Below, piece by piece: positions 1 to 9,019 of a stretch of 64,000 nt of DNA (position 1 is the first letter of the stretch; each line of letters begins with the position of its first letter). The notes under the pieces are model-generated. The model searched no databases and was not told the origin of the DNA. It saw nothing but the letters and a program-made list of their open reading frames with translations. A program made the translations under genes and the position numbers. Origin of the DNA: Propionibacteriaceae bacterium (GTDB taxonomy: Bacteria; Actinomycetota; Actinomycetes; Propionibacteriales; Propionibacteriaceae); contig JAOPXN010000122.1 in the NCBI GenBank assembly GCA_025965155.1, forward strand, positions 1 through 64,000. Direction: 5' to 3'.

Positions 1-603
1 ATTGCCTCGACGTTCGACCGCCCGGCGTCCGACCACACCATGGTTGCCGAGCTGGCCATCGAGCGGGCCAAGCGGCTCGTCGAGCTCGGTCACGACGTGG
101 TCGTGCTGCTGGACTCGATCACCCGCCTCGGCCGCGCCTACAACATCGCCGCCCCGGCCAGTGGTCGCATCCTCTCCGGTGGTGTCGACTCCGCGGCGCT
201 GTACCCGCCGAAGAAGTTCTTCGGTGCCGCCCGCAACATCGAGCACGGCGGCTCACTCACCATCCTGGCCACTGCCCTGATCGAGACCGGCTCCAAGATG
301 GACGAGGTCATCTTCGAGGAGTTCAAGGGCACCGGCAACATGGAGCTGCGGCTCCGCCGCGAGTACGCCGATCGGCGGATTTTCCCCGCCATCGACGTGA
401 ACGCGTCCGGTACCCGTCGTGAGGAGCTGCTGATGGGCAAGGAGGAGCTCCAGATCATCTGGAAGCTCCGCCGGGTGCTCGCCGGCCTCGAGGGCCAGCA
501 AGGCCTGGAGATGCTGCTCGACCGCCTGCGCAAGACCCAGAACAACGGCGAGTTCATGCAGGCGATCACCAAGACGATGCCAGCCCGCGGCGACGAAGAC
601 TAG
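1..603 (+). CDS. rho: Transcription termination factor Rho, C-terminal part (5' end outside window)
   Basis: Rho is a hexameric RNA-dependent ATPase helicase that releases transcripts at Rho-dependent terminators. The window opens inside the RecA-like motor domain. The visible 200 residues include [11 protein letters not shown], the Walker B region [16 protein letters not shown] and the downstream ERRIFPAID-type region, seen here as [16 protein letters not shown]. The C-terminus ([10 protein letters not shown]) is complete. The reading frame is open from base 1, so the gene is truncated only by the window edge. It is followed by rpmE and prfA, as in Mycobacterium (Rv1297-Rv1299), which supports the assignment. 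The N-terminal RNA-binding domain cannot be judged. Confidence 0.97.
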   Translation: MASTFDRPASDHTMVAELAIERAKRLVELGHDVVVLLDSITRLGRAYNIAAPASGRILSGGVDSAALYPPKKFFGAARNIEHGGSLTILATALIETGSKMDEVIFEEFKGTGNMELRLRREYADRRIFPAIDVNASGTRREELLMGKEELQIIWKLRRVLAGLEGQQGLEMLLDRLRKTQNNGEFMQAITKTMPARGDED

Positions 604-908
604 CCGGTGGGTTGACCCGCTGATCGGCCCGATGCCGTCTGGTCAGAGTCCAGGAACCAGCCCCTCGTCGCCGGCGCCCGATGCGACACGCGGACATGAC
701 GCCGTGGAGCAACGATGAGGGGCCGATAAATGGAATGGGGTCCGGCGATGTTGCCAGCGGAGCGAGCGGACGACGCGGACTAAATCGGCGGGGGACTGCG
801 TTGTGCATTTTGTGCCGCGGGTAGTTTGCGGCAAAATAATCGGTTGGCACCGGTTCACGTCGGATCAGCAGGTCACGACGACCCGGTGCACAGATACTGA
901 GGAGAATC
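604..908 (+). promoter_or_regulatory. rho-rpmE intergenic region with rpmE leader structures
   Basis: This 305-base stretch has no convincing gene. It holds an imperfect AT-rich hairpin at 807-837 (ATTTTG...GCCGC pairing with GCGGC...AAAAT). Closer to rpmE there is a long-range stem between GCACCGG at 847-853 and CCGGTGC at 883-889. A ribosome binding site GAGGAGA lies just before the ATG at 909. The region probably carries the rpmE promoter. The stem near the start could be a site where L31 or a ribosomal regulator acts on the mRNA, but that is inference. No clean -35/-10 pair could be assigned. Confidence 0.35.
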
Positions 909-1124
909 ATGAAGCCCGACATTCACCCGACTTACGTCGAGACCCAGGTGTCTTGCACCTGTGGCAACACCTTCACCACGAAGAGCACCGCGGCCAACGG
1001 CGTGCTGCGCGCTGACGTGTGCTCGGCGTGCCACCCGTTCTACACGGGCAAGCAGAAGATCCTCGACACCGGTGGCCGCGTGGCCCGCTTCGAGAAGCGC
1101 TACGCCAAGAAGGCCAGCAAGTAG
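909..1124 (+). CDS. rpmE: 50S ribosomal protein L31 (zinc-binding type)
   Basis: A 71-residue large-subunit ribosomal protein. It has the four-cysteine zinc ribbon of the C+ form of L31: CTCGN near residues 16-20 and [12 protein letters not shown] near residues 37-48. The length and the basic C-terminus (RYAKKASK) fit the family. The ATG at 909 follows a GAGGAGA ribosome binding site. Because this copy keeps its zinc ligands, it would be the paralogue used under zinc-replete conditions. Bacteria that remodel ribosomes under Zur control carry a second, cysteine-free copy, which is not in this window. Its place between rho and prfA is the standard actinobacterial order. Confidence 0.97.
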   Translation: MKPDIHPTYVETQVSCTCGNTFTTKSTAANGVLRADVCSACHPFYTGKQKILDTGGRVARFEKRYAKKASK

Positions 1125-1280
1125 CTCTGCTGATACGCCGGGAGGCAGGGGATCCGCCCCTGGCTCCCGGCGTTTCGCATGTCCCCAGCAGGTCTGCCGC
1201 CAGGAGCTTCCGCCATCCTGGGGCAGGTACCACCTCGAGCGAGTCCAGCTCGAGTACCTTTTGAGTCGGAGGCACTGTCC

Positions 1281-2357
1281 ATGTTCGAGTCCGCCCACCA
1301 TCTCCGCGACGAGTTCGCCGAGCTGGAGGCTGCTCTCTCCGATCCAGCCATCCACGCCGATGTCGCCCGGGCCCGCCGAGTTGGCCGCCGGTACGCCGAG
1401 CTGACGCCGATCGTCCGCGGCATGGACGAGTATGAGCGGTTGGCCGATGACATCGCCGCAGCGAAGGAGCTCGCTGCGGAGGACCCGACCTTCGCTGTGG
1501 AGGCGGAACAGCTGGAAGCTCAGCTGAGCGTGGTCACCGAGCGACTCACCAAGCTGCTGGCACCACGGGACCCCAACGACTCCGGCGACGCGCTGATCGA
1601 GATCAAGTCCGGCGAGGGCGGCGAAGAGTCGGCTCTGTTTGCCGGTGACCTGCTCAAGATGTACAGCCGCTATGCCGAGACCCGCGGTTGGAAGGTAGAG
1701 ATCCTCGACTCCCAAGAAACCGACCTCGGCGGCTACAAGTCCGTGACTGCTGCGGTCAAGGCGTCCGGGGTCGGCGAGCCGGACAAGATGCCGTACGGGG
1801 TTCTCAAGTTCGAGGGAGGCGTCCACCGGGTCCAGCGGGTGCCGGTGACGGAGTCCCAGGGCAGGGTGCACACCTCCGCGGCCGGTGTTCTGGTGATGCC
1901 GGAGGTCGAGGAGACCGAGGTCGAGATCGACGACAACGACCTTCGGATCGACGTCTTCCGCTCGTCCGGTCCGGGTGGGCAGGGCGTCAACACGACCGAC
2001 TCCGCGGTACGCATCACTCACCTGCCGAGCGGCATCGTGGTCTCCTGCCAGAACGAGCGGTCACAGCTGCAGAACCGGGAGCAGGCGATGCGGATGCTGC
2101 GCGCCCGGCTGATCACCGCCGCCGAGGAACAGGCTGCTTCTGCCGCCTCCGCCGCCCGCCGTAGCCAGGTCCGTACGGTCGACCGGTCGGAGCGGATCAG
2201 GACCTACAACTACGCGGAGAACCGGATCGCCGACCACCGGATCGGCTTCAAGGCCTACAACCTCGACCAGGTTCTCAACGGCGACATGGCCGCCCTGATC
2301 ACGGCCCTGCAGGAGGCGGACACCGCCGAGCGCCTCTCCCAGATGGGCGAGGCGTGA
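1281..2357 (+). CDS. prfA: Peptide chain release factor 1
   Basis: RF1 recognises UAA and UAG stop codons and triggers peptide release on the ribosome. The product is 358 residues, normal for the family. The catalytic GGQ motif that contacts the peptidyl-transferase centre is present in [17 protein letters not shown]. The C-terminal [16 protein letters not shown] segment is also typical. I chose the ATG at 1281 because it has a GGAGG site at 1268-1272 and the N-terminus [12 protein letters not shown] aligns with known RF1 proteins. The open frame extends further upstream without conservation. prmC, which methylates the GGQ glutamine, follows immediately, so enzyme and substrate are co-expressed. 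Confidence 0.97.
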   Translation: MFESAHHLRDEFAELEAALSDPAIHADVARARRVGRRYAELTPIVRGMDEYERLADDIAAAKELAAEDPTFAVEAEQLEAQLSVVTERLTKLLAPRDPNDSGDALIEIKSGEGGEESALFAGDLLKMYSRYAETRGWKVEILDSQETDLGGYKSVTAAVKASGVGEPDKMPYGVLKFEGGVHRVQRVPVTESQGRVHTSAAGVLVMPEVEETEVEIDDNDLRIDVFRSSGPGGQGVNTTDSAVRITHLPSGIVVSCQNERSQLQNREQAMRMLRARLITAAEEQAASAASAARRSQVRTVDRSERIRTYNYAENRIADHRIGFKAYNLDQVLNGDMAALITALQEADTAERLSQMGEA

Positions 2358-2370
2358 CTCGGAGCACGTG

Positions 2371-3273
2371 GTGACCGCTGCCGGTGCCCACACCATGAAG
2401 TTGCTCAAATCGGCGGCCGCACAGCTGGCCACCGCCGGGGTGGCGAGCCCCGAGGCCGATGCGCGCCAGCTGTTGGCTCATGTGCTGCAGATCGAGCCGA
2501 GCCGGCTGCTCCTGGTCGACCAGGTCGGTCCGGAACGCGGCGCAGCCTTCCAGACCCTGGTGGACCGCCGCGCCGCGCGGGTCCCGCTCCAGCATCTGAC
2601 TGGCACCGCCTACTTCCGGTACGTGCAGCTCCAGGTCGGGCCGGGTGTGTTCGTACCCCGTCCCGAGACCGAGGTGATGACCGGCTGGGCGATCGACCGA
2701 CTGCGTGAGCTGCAGGACCGCGGGCGACAACCGCAGGTAGTGGAGCTGTGCGCGGGCTCCGGTGCCATCTCCAAGGCAATCGCAGCGGAGGTGCCGGGCG
2801 TACGAATCCGGGCGCTGGAGATCTCCGAGGAGGCAACCGCGTGGGCGGAGCGAAACCTGGCCGGTACCGGGGTCGAGCTGCACACCTTGGATCTGGCAAT
2901 GGCTCCGGCGGACTGGGATGCAACGGTGGATCTGGTGATCGCCAACCCGCCCTACATCCCGTTGGATGCCTACGAGTCGGTGGCCCCGGAGGCACGCGAC
3001 CACGATCCGATGGTGGCGCTCTTCTCCGGAGCCGACGGACTGGACGCCATGCGCGAGCTGGCTGCGGTGTCGGCTCGGTTGCTGACCGACGGTGGCCTGG
3101 TCTGCGCCGAGCATGCCGAGGTGCAGGAGCACTCGGCACCCGACGTGTTCGTCAAGCACGGCAGCTTCACGGCGGTCCGGGACCAGCGCGACCTCAGCGG
3201 CCGGCCGCGCTTCGTGACAGCAAGCCGCGTGTCCCGCGCTCCGGCTCGTGTCCCGCACGGTGCCGCTCGGTGA
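2371..3273 (+). CDS. prmC: Release factor glutamine N5-methyltransferase
   Basis: PrmC (HemK) uses S-adenosylmethionine to methylate the glutamine of the GGQ motif in release factors. The 300-residue protein has an N-terminal helical substrate-binding part, the SAM-binding motif I (VVELCAGSGAISKAIA, near residue 120) and the diagnostic NPPY motif (VIANPPYIP, near residue 190). Two adjacent GTG codons at 2368 and 2371 could both start translation. The GGAG at 2361-2364 gives better spacing to 2371. It lies 13 bases after prfA and is surely in the same operon. Motif I has C-A-G-S-G rather than D-L-G-T-G, a variation seen in actinobacterial members. Confidence 0.93.
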   Translation: MTAAGAHTMKLLKSAAAQLATAGVASPEADARQLLAHVLQIEPSRLLLVDQVGPERGAAFQTLVDRRAARVPLQHLTGTAYFRYVQLQVGPGVFVPRPETEVMTGWAIDRLRELQDRGRQPQVVELCAGSGAISKAIAAEVPGVRIRALEISEEATAWAERNLAGTGVELHTLDLAMAPADWDATVDLVIANPPYIPLDAYESVAPEARDHDPMVALFSGADGLDAMRELAAVSARLLTDGGLVCAEHAEVQEHSAPDVFVKHGSFTAVRDQRDLSGRPRFVTASRVSRAPARVPHGAAR

Positions 3274-3302
3274 GCTTTCACGGGTCTGGCAGGATTGGCG
3301 CC

Positions 3303-4352
3303 GTGAGTGACACGGGTGAGCATGACCAGCGAAGCGCCGAGGCTGGAGACGACACCCAACCTCGGATCGCTGAGCCGCTTGCGCCTGAACTGGTGCCCGG
3401 ATCCGACAGCGGGCAGCCGGTAGCCGCCGAGATTGAGCAGGCGCAGGCGGCGATCGAGACAGCCGAGGAGACGGTCCCGGAGCCCGCGGCGCCGGAGGCC
3501 GATGGGCCCGACGAGCTGCCAGCGTCGGAACTACAGGCCGACGAGCCCACCGACCTCTCGGCATCCGCACCCGAGGTGGTCGCGCTGCCGTACCAGCGGT
3601 TCGACTGCACCAGGCCCGACGACGGCGGGGCCGCTGAGGCGGCTCGGCTCGCGGTGGAGCGCGGCGAACTGGTGGTGCTACCTACCGACACCGTCTATGG
3701 CATCGGCGCCGACGCATTCAGCCCTGAGGCGGTCCAGCGTCTGCTGGACGCCAAGGTACGGGGTCGCGATATGCCTCCGCCGGTCCTGATCGCCGACTCC
3801 AGCCTGATCCGCGCCCTGGCGGTCGACATCCCGCCGTCCGCCGAGGCACTGGTGGAGAAGCACTGGCCCGGCCCGCTGACGGTGATCTGCAAGGCTCGCA
3901 GCACGTTGCAGATGGACCTGGGCGAGACGGAGGGGACGGTAGCGCTCCGGGTCCCCGACCATGACCTGGCGCGTGACCTGCTGCGGCGCACCGGTCCGTT
4001 GGCCGTCAGCAGCGCCAATATCAGCGGTATGCCGGCGGCGTTGAGCTGTGACGAGGCAATCGACCAGCTGGGCGGCAGCGTCGCGGTCTATCTGGACGGT
4101 GGCGTGCTGGGCGGACCCGGCGCCGCACCATCCACCATCGTCGACTTCACCAATGACGACCGCGGGGAGGTGCTGCGCCATGGTGCCCTGAGCTTGGCTG
4201 ACCTGCGCGAGACGCTCCCCGAGATGGTGGACCTGGTCGAGCCTGAGCCGGAGCAGGAGACGATCCCGTCACAGGCAGTCGCCGAGGAAGATTCCGGATC
4301 GGATTCATCCGACGGCCCCGTTACGACCGAGCGCCCGCCCGCGGAGCACTAG
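3303..4352 (+). CDS. L-threonylcarbamoyladenylate synthase (Sua5/YciO/YrdC) with long acidic tails
   Basis: The YrdC domain makes threonylcarbamoyl-AMP from threonine, bicarbonate and ATP, the first step of t6A modification of tRNAs that read ANN codons. The domain runs from about residue 95 to 305: LPTDTVYGIGADAF, the KVRGRDMPPPVLI loop, HWPGPLTVI and SSANISG are visible. From the GTG at 3303 the protein has 349 residues, longer than the usual 210-260. The first 93 residues and the last 40 are acidic, rich in Glu, Pro and Ala, and probably disordered. The frame stays open far upstream, inside prmC, without conservation, so 3303 is preferred. A CAGGAT seven bases before the GTG may be a leaderless-type -10. 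Synteny matches Rv1301. Confidence 0.88.
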   Translation: MSDTGEHDQRSAEAGDDTQPRIAEPLAPELVPGSDSGQPVAAEIEQAQAAIETAEETVPEPAAPEADGPDELPASELQADEPTDLSASAPEVVALPYQRFDCTRPDDGGAAEAARLAVERGELVVLPTDTVYGIGADAFSPEAVQRLLDAKVRGRDMPPPVLIADSSLIRALAVDIPPSAEALVEKHWPGPLTVICKARSTLQMDLGETEGTVALRVPDHDLARDLLRRTGPLAVSSANISGMPAALSCDEAIDQLGGSVAVYLDGGVLGGPGAAPSTIVDFTNDDRGEVLRHGALSLADLRETLPEMVDLVEPEPEQETIPSQAVAEEDSGSDSSDGPVTTERPPAEH

Positions 4353-5474
4353 GTGCGCGAGTACCTGCTGGTGCTTCTCGTCGCAGCCGCCACCACCTAC
4401 CTGGTCAGCGGCCTGTGTCGCCGCCTTGCGCTGAAGACGGGGGCGCTGGCGAAGGTCCGCGATCGCGACGTGCACACCGTGGCGATGCCGTACTTCGGCG
4501 GCGTCGCGATGCTGGCCGGAGTTGCCGCGGCCTTTCTGCTGGCCTGGCAGCTGCCGTTTCTTGGTCGCCAGCCGCTGGTGCACCAGGACTCCCGGGCCGT
4601 CCTGATTGCAGCATCGGTGATCTGTCTGGTCGGCGTGTTGGATGACCTCTTCGACCTGAGCGCGCTGGCGAAGTTCGCAGGCCAGGTGCTGGCTGCCGGG
4701 ATTGTGGTGGCGATGGGTGTTCGGATGTTCTGGATACCGCTGCCCAACCAGACGATCTCACTGGACAGCGCCGCCTCGATCGCCATCACCGTCTTTTTCA
4801 TCGTGCTGTGCTCCAACGCCGTCAACTTCGTCGACGGCCTTGACGGCCTGGCCACCGGGGTGGTCGGCATCGGGGCACTGGCGTACTTCACCTACTCCTA
4901 TCTGCTGACGGTAACGCAGGACCTGACCCGTGCCACCACCGCCAGCCTGATCACGGTGGCTATTGCCGGAGTCTGTCTGGGCTTCCTGCCACACAACTTC
5001 TTTCCGGCCCGGATGTTCATGGGTGACTCCGGAGCGCTGCTGCTTGGCTTCCTGCTGGCCACCTCCACCATCAGCCTGACCGGCCAGATCGACACCTCGC
5101 AGCTGGAGACCAGCGGCGGCCTGATTCCCACGGTGCTGCCGCTGGTGCTGCCCCTGGCGATCTTGGCGTTGCCCTTCCTGGACGTGATGCTTGCCTATAT
5201 CCGCCGAACCTATGCGGGCCGTTGGTGGTTCGTGCCGGACAAGCAGCACCTGCACCACCGGCTGCTGGAGCGCGGGCACAGCCAGCGCGGCGCGGTGATC
5301 TTGATGTACGTCTGGTCTGCGCTGGTCTCTTTCGGGGTAATCGCCCTCGGCGGGCTGCGGAGCTGGGCCTCGGTGCTGGTCATCGGCGTACTCGCGCTGA
5401 TCCTACTTCTGGTCACTCTCGGCCGCCCGCTGACGGAACGGCCAGGTGGTCGGAAAGGAGCTGCTTTGCGCTGA
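4353..5474 (+). CDS. wecA: UDP-GlcNAc:undecaprenyl-phosphate GlcNAc-1-phosphate transferase (WecA/Rfe family)
   Basis: A polytopic membrane enzyme that transfers GlcNAc-1-phosphate to a polyprenyl phosphate, starting the linker between peptidoglycan and secondary wall polymers. The 373 residues form about eleven membrane helices. The family's aspartate motifs are visible: VGVLDDLFDLSALAKF, NFVDGLDGLATG and FMGDSGALLLGF, plus the histidine motif HLHHRLLERGHSQRG near the C-terminus. The GTG start at 4353 directly abuts the stop of the preceding gene, implying translational coupling. It corresponds in position to Rv1302 (rfe) of M. tuberculosis, just before the ATP synthase operon. Confidence 0.93.
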   Translation: MREYLLVLLVAAATTYLVSGLCRRLALKTGALAKVRDRDVHTVAMPYFGGVAMLAGVAAAFLLAWQLPFLGRQPLVHQDSRAVLIAASVICLVGVLDDLFDLSALAKFAGQVLAAGIVVAMGVRMFWIPLPNQTISLDSAASIAITVFFIVLCSNAVNFVDGLDGLATGVVGIGALAYFTYSYLLTVTQDLTRATTASLITVAIAGVCLGFLPHNFFPARMFMGDSGALLLGFLLATSTISLTGQIDTSQLETSGGLIPTVLPLVLPLAILALPFLDVMLAYIRRTYAGRWWFVPDKQHLHHRLLERGHSQRGAVILMYVWSALVSFGVIALGGLRSWASVLVIGVLALILLLVTLGRPLTERPGGRKGAALR

Positions 5475-5514
5475 CCGGTGCCCTCGGCGGGTCGATTTCG
5501 GACCCTCCGAGACT

Positions 5515-5532
5515 TTGTGCTAGTTTTCACAA
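5515..5532. promoter_or_regulatory. Candidate Rex operator upstream of the atp operon
   Basis: The 18-base element TTGTG-N8-CACAA (spacer CTAGTTTT) has perfect outer arms. It fits the redox-sensor Rex consensus TTGTGAA-N4-TTCACAA at 16 of its 18 positions. It lies between wecA and the first small atp gene. It overlaps TAGTTT at 5521-5526, which could be a -10 element, with TTCGGA at 5497-5502 as a weak -35. Rex repressors bind such sites when NADH is low, and atp operons are known Rex targets in Streptomyces. Occupation here would block the promoter. The match is sequence-based only. Confidence 0.6.
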
Positions 5533-5613
5533 GCACTTGTTCCACCCCCAAGTCGGCCCTTGGCCGCACCAGTGAAACGGCCTCCCCATGGCCGGACAGG
5601 ACAGCCGCCACCC

Positions 5614-6162
5614 ATGACGACTGAAGGCCAGACCCCACAGCCTGCGGGGCCGATTCGACCGACTCCTCCGGGGTCGGGTCCGACCCGCGAGGCGGCGACC
5701 GAGGCTGCTCATCCGAGCGTCCATGTCGTTCGCGCACGCAAGCTGCTGTACGGCGGCCTGGTCGGTGGTGTCTCGGCGGCCTTGGTGTGCTTGCTCGGCT
5801 TCGGGCTGGCGTACGGCTCCCAGGGGGTTGCTTCGGCTGCGTTCGCCGCTGGGCTGGTGCTCGTCTTCTACGCCGTCGGCCAGTTCGTCATGGTTCTCTT
5901 CGCCGACGCCGGGGCCCGCACCTTGATGATGGTCTCGCTGGGCAGCTACACGATGCGAGTGGTCCTGCTCGGACTGGTTCTGCTCGCCTACAACAACAAC
6001 CGGGCTGACTGGCCACAGTTCGTGCCGGTCGCTGTATTCGTGACCACGATCGCCGTCGTGGTCGGTTGGCTGGCGGTGGAGGTTTTTGTCTTCTCCCGGC
6101 TCCGGATCGGCGTCTACGACACCGAGTACAGTTCCCCGTCCGAACGCGGTGATGCGGAGTGA
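5614..6162 (+). CDS. ATP synthase subunit I-like membrane protein (Rv1303 position)
   Basis: A 182-residue membrane protein directly upstream of the ATP synthase genes. After a disordered Pro/Thr-rich N-terminus of about 45 residues there are four likely membrane helices, starting near LLYGGLVGGVSAALVCLLG and ending in VTTIAVVVGWLAVEVFVF. This layout matches the ATP-synthase I family, thought to help assemble or stabilise the c-ring. Position also matches Rv1303. The ATG at 5614 is chosen because the upstream part of the frame overlaps the promoter region and is not conserved. A smaller AtpZ-like gene follows, so the two may act together. Confidence 0.7.
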   Translation: MTTEGQTPQPAGPIRPTPPGSGPTREAATEAAHPSVHVVRARKLLYGGLVGGVSAALVCLLGFGLAYGSQGVASAAFAAGLVLVFYAVGQFVMVLFADAGARTLMMVSLGSYTMRVVLLGLVLLAYNNNRADWPQFVPVAVFVTTIAVVVGWLAVEVFVFSRLRIGVYDTEYSSPSERGDAE

Positions 6163-6198
6163 CCTACACAACATGCGACTGCTACCGTGTGACTCGCC

Positions 6199-6486
6199 AT
6201 GACGCAGCAGAGGGGTCCGGACTTGCCCATCAAGCCCAAGTCGGACGCGGCCGCAAAGTCGGACGGGATGAACGAGGGCATCACCGTGCTCGCGTATCTG
6301 ATCTCCGGGGTCGCGGTGTATGGCCTGCTCGGCTGGTTGGGGGACCGCTTCTTGCACACGTCCTTCCTGCTACCGATCGGGATCGTGCTCGGTGCCGCAG
6401 CCGGCATCTATGTGATCATCCGGCGGTTCGGCCAGCTCGGGGTAAACCCGAGCGAGGCGGCACCGAAGAAACCGATCGACGAATGA
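6199..6486 (+). CDS. AtpZ/AtpI family small membrane protein
   Basis: A 95-residue protein with two predicted membrane hairpin helices (ITVLAYLISGVAVYGLLGWL and LLPIGIVLGAAAGIYVIIR) joined by a short GDRFLHTSF loop. This is the signature of the AtpZ/AtpI group encoded at the front of F-type ATPase operons, proposed to take part in assembly or in Mg2+/Ca2+ supply. N- and C-terminal tails are hydrophilic. It lies 36 bases after the preceding gene and 22 before atpB, so it belongs to the operon. The ATG at 6199 is the only good start in the frame. Confidence 0.75.
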   Translation: MTQQRGPDLPIKPKSDAAAKSDGMNEGITVLAYLISGVAVYGLLGWLGDRFLHTSFLLPIGIVLGAAAGIYVIIRRFGQLGVNPSEAAPKKPIDE

Positions 6487-6508
6487 CTGAAACGAAGGAG
6501 GAGGAACG

Positions 6509-7315
6509 TTGGGCGGCTTAATACCGGGCCTGGTTCCGATGGAGGCGCCGAGCGAGGGGTTCGAGGCCCCGGGCGTCCACAGTTTTGATCTCCCGCCGAT
6601 TTTCGACTCGGTCCCGTGGCTCGACAAGCCCATGCTCCAGGCGGCCCTGTCGATCATCTTGATCTTGGCTTTCTGGATCCCGATGTCGCGGAAGACGGCG
6701 CTGGTGCCGAGCAAGAGCCAGTTCCTGGGAGAGTCGGCGTACTTCTTCCTGCGCAACAGCATCGGTCGCGACATCATCGGTCATGACTACCGCAAGTACC
6801 TGCCGTACCTGATCGCTGTCTTCTCCTTTGTGCTGGTCAACAACCTGTGGGGTGTGTTCCCGCTGTCGTTGTTTCCGACCGCTTCGCACATCGGATGGGC
6901 CTACGGGCTAGCGCTGGTGACGTGGGTCTTGTACAACGGCGCCGGCATCGCAAAGCATGGGTTCGGCGGCTATGTGAAGCGCACAGTGCTGCCGCCTGGC
7001 GTGCCGTGGTTCATGTGGCCGCTGGTCATCCCGATCGAGTTCGTCTCCAACATCTTGGTGCGGCCGATCACGTTGTCGCTGCGACTCTTCGCCAACATGT
7101 TCGCCGGGCACCTGCTGGTGCTGGTGTTCGTGTTGGGTGGGGAGTACCTGCTGCTGCACAGCGACTCCCTCTTCAACAAGGTGGCCGGTGCCGCCTCGTT
7201 GATCTTCAGCCTCGCGATCTTCGGCCTCGAGATCGTCGTGCAGTCGCTGCAGGCCTACATCTTCACCGTCCTGAGTGCCCAGTACGTCTCTTCCTCCATC
7301 GCAGAAGAGCACTGA
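6509..7315 (+). CDS. atpB: F1Fo ATP synthase subunit a
   Basis: Subunit a forms the two proton half-channels against the c-ring. The 268 residues contain five to six membrane helices and the conserved helix LRLFANMFAGHLLVLVF with the essential arginine (SLRLFANM), followed by FGLEIVVQSLQAYIFTVL. The start is a TTG at 6509 preceded by a strong AAGGAGGAGG site at 6493-6502; no ATG gives comparable spacing. The N-terminal extension before the first helix (about 35 residues) is usual in actinobacteria. It begins the structural part of the operon, in the order a, c, b, delta, alpha, gamma, beta, epsilon. Confidence 0.96.
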   Translation: MGGLIPGLVPMEAPSEGFEAPGVHSFDLPPIFDSVPWLDKPMLQAALSIILILAFWIPMSRKTALVPSKSQFLGESAYFFLRNSIGRDIIGHDYRKYLPYLIAVFSFVLVNNLWGVFPLSLFPTASHIGWAYGLALVTWVLYNGAGIAKHGFGGYVKRTVLPPGVPWFMWPLVIPIEFVSNILVRPITLSLRLFANMFAGHLLVLVFVLGGEYLLLHSDSLFNKVAGAASLIFSLAIFGLEIVVQSLQAYIFTVLSAQYVSSSIAEEH

Positions 7316-7331
7316 ACCTCCCCCAAAATAG

Positions 7332-7598
<267 letters not shown>

Positions 7599-7609
7599 GC
7601 GTCGTCGTC

Positions 7610-8158
7610 ATGAACACGTTTCTGGTTCCGATGGCCGAGAATCCGCTTATCCCCGCCTGGGGAGAGCTGATTGTCTCCATCGTCTTTATCCTGATCTTGA
7701 CGTACGCGATCGCTAAGTTCGTCGTACCGATGTTCGAGAAGACGTACAGCGAGCGCACTGCAGCGATCCAGGGCGGTCTGGAGAAGGCGGAGAAGGCACA
7801 GGCGGAAGCCGACGCCGCCTTGACCGAGTATCGGGCCCAGCTGGCCGAGGCTCGGGGCGAGGCAGCCAAGATCCGTGAGGACGCCAAGACCCAGGGCGCG
7901 CAGATCATTGCCGAGATGCGTGAGCATGCGCAGGCAGAGGCGGCCCGGATCGCAGCCAGCGCTCGTGCGCAGCTGGAGGCGGAGCGTTCGCAGGTTGTGC
8001 ACCAGCTGCGTACTGAGATCGGAAGCCTGGCAACCACCCTGGCCGGGCGGATCGTCGGCGAGTCGCTGGAAGATGACGAGCGGGCCCGCCGCACGGTAGA
8101 CCGGTTCCTTGCCGACCTCGAGGACAGTGACGACGCCACTTCGGTTGGCCGATCATGA
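7610..8158 (+). CDS. atpF: F1Fo ATP synthase subunit b
   Basis: Peripheral-stalk subunit that holds the catalytic head against subunit a. The 182 residues have one N-terminal membrane helix (ELIVSIVFILILTYAIAKFVV) and then a long charged, alanine-rich coiled coil from about residue 45 to 150, as expected for a b-dimer. The ATG at 7610 is 11 bases after atpE. The stop overlaps the atpH start by four bases (ATGA), so b and delta are translationally coupled. There is no fused b-delta protein here, unlike in mycobacteria, where the two are joined. Confidence 0.95.
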   Translation: MNTFLVPMAENPLIPAWGELIVSIVFILILTYAIAKFVVPMFEKTYSERTAAIQGGLEKAEKAQAEADAALTEYRAQLAEARGEAAKIREDAKTQGAQIIAEMREHAQAEAARIAASARAQLEAERSQVVHQLRTEIGSLATTLAGRIVGESLEDDERARRTVDRFLADLEDSDDATSVGRS

Positions 8159-8994
8159 GTCTCGGTGCCGAAGCACGGCTGAGTGCGCTGGATTCCGTGC
8201 TGGACGAGGAGGTACGCAAGTCGACCGGGCTGGTGGATCGTCTGCTGGGCCACACCGGTCCGGACGCCACGCTGGCCAGTGAGCTGTTTGGGGTGGTCGA
8301 CCTGCTCGACTCCACGCCGGCGCTGCGGCGCGCACTGACCGACCCGGGCAGGCCCGAGTCGGCCCGCAAGGAGATGGTCCACTCGCTGCTGGACGGAAAG
8401 ATCTCCACGGCGGCCGTGAACGTGGTCGCCGAGGCCGTTGCCATGAGATGGCCGGGACCAAACACGTTGGTTGCGGCGATCGAGCGGCAGGCGGTCCGTG
8501 CGGAGCTGCTCCGGGCGGACACGCGCGACCAGCTGGAGAACACCGAGGACGAGCTGTTCCGCTTTGCCCGGCTGGTCAAGTCCACGTCGGCTCTGCGCGA
8601 CGCGCTCGCGGATCGGTCCGTGGAGCTCGACAAGCGCCAGCAGGTGATTGAGGAGCTCTTGGCCGGCAAGGCGACGGACACCACGATCACGTTGGCCAAG
8701 CGTGCAGTGGTGGCTCGGGACCGCACCGTCGACCACACCCTCGAGGGGTACGTGACGATCGCCGCGGATCTGAAGAACCGGGTGATCGCAACGGTTCGGG
8801 TGGCCAGGCCGCTTACCGAGGGCCAGGTCGAACGGTTGCAGACGGCGCTCAGCCGCCAGGCCGAACGATCGGTCTTTGTTCAGGTCATCGTCGACGAGCA
8901 GGTGCTCGGCGGTGGCCGAGTCGAACTGGGCGACGAAGTGATCGAAGGCACTGTGGCTGCCAGGCTCGAGAATGCGCGACGGCTCTTTTCCTGA
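8155..8994 (+). CDS. atpH: F1Fo ATP synthase subunit delta
   Basis: The delta subunit (OSCP) joins the top of F1 to the b stalk. At 279 residues it is about 100 longer than the E. coli protein, which is normal for Actinobacteria. Its C-terminal segment, with RLQTALSRQAERSVFVQVIVDEQVLGGGRVELGDEVIEGTV, split here across the conserved VxLxVxxDxxLiGG-type region, identifies the family. It overlaps atpF by four bases. Ninety-four bases separate it from atpA, the largest gap inside the operon, and that gap contains a short perfect hairpin. Confidence 0.94.
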   Translation: MSLGAEARLSALDSVLDEEVRKSTGLVDRLLGHTGPDATLASELFGVVDLLDSTPALRRALTDPGRPESARKEMVHSLLDGKISTAAVNVVAEAVAMRWPGPNTLVAAIERQAVRAELLRADTRDQLENTEDELFRFARLVKSTSALRDALADRSVELDKRQQVIEELLAGKATDTTITLAKRAVVARDRTVDHTLEGYVTIAADLKNRVIATVRVARPLTEGQVERLQTALSRQAERSVFVQVIVDEQVLGGGRVELGDEVIEGTVAARLENARRLFS

Positions 8995-9019
8995 AGTGTC
9001 CTCGCTGCCGTGACTAAAC

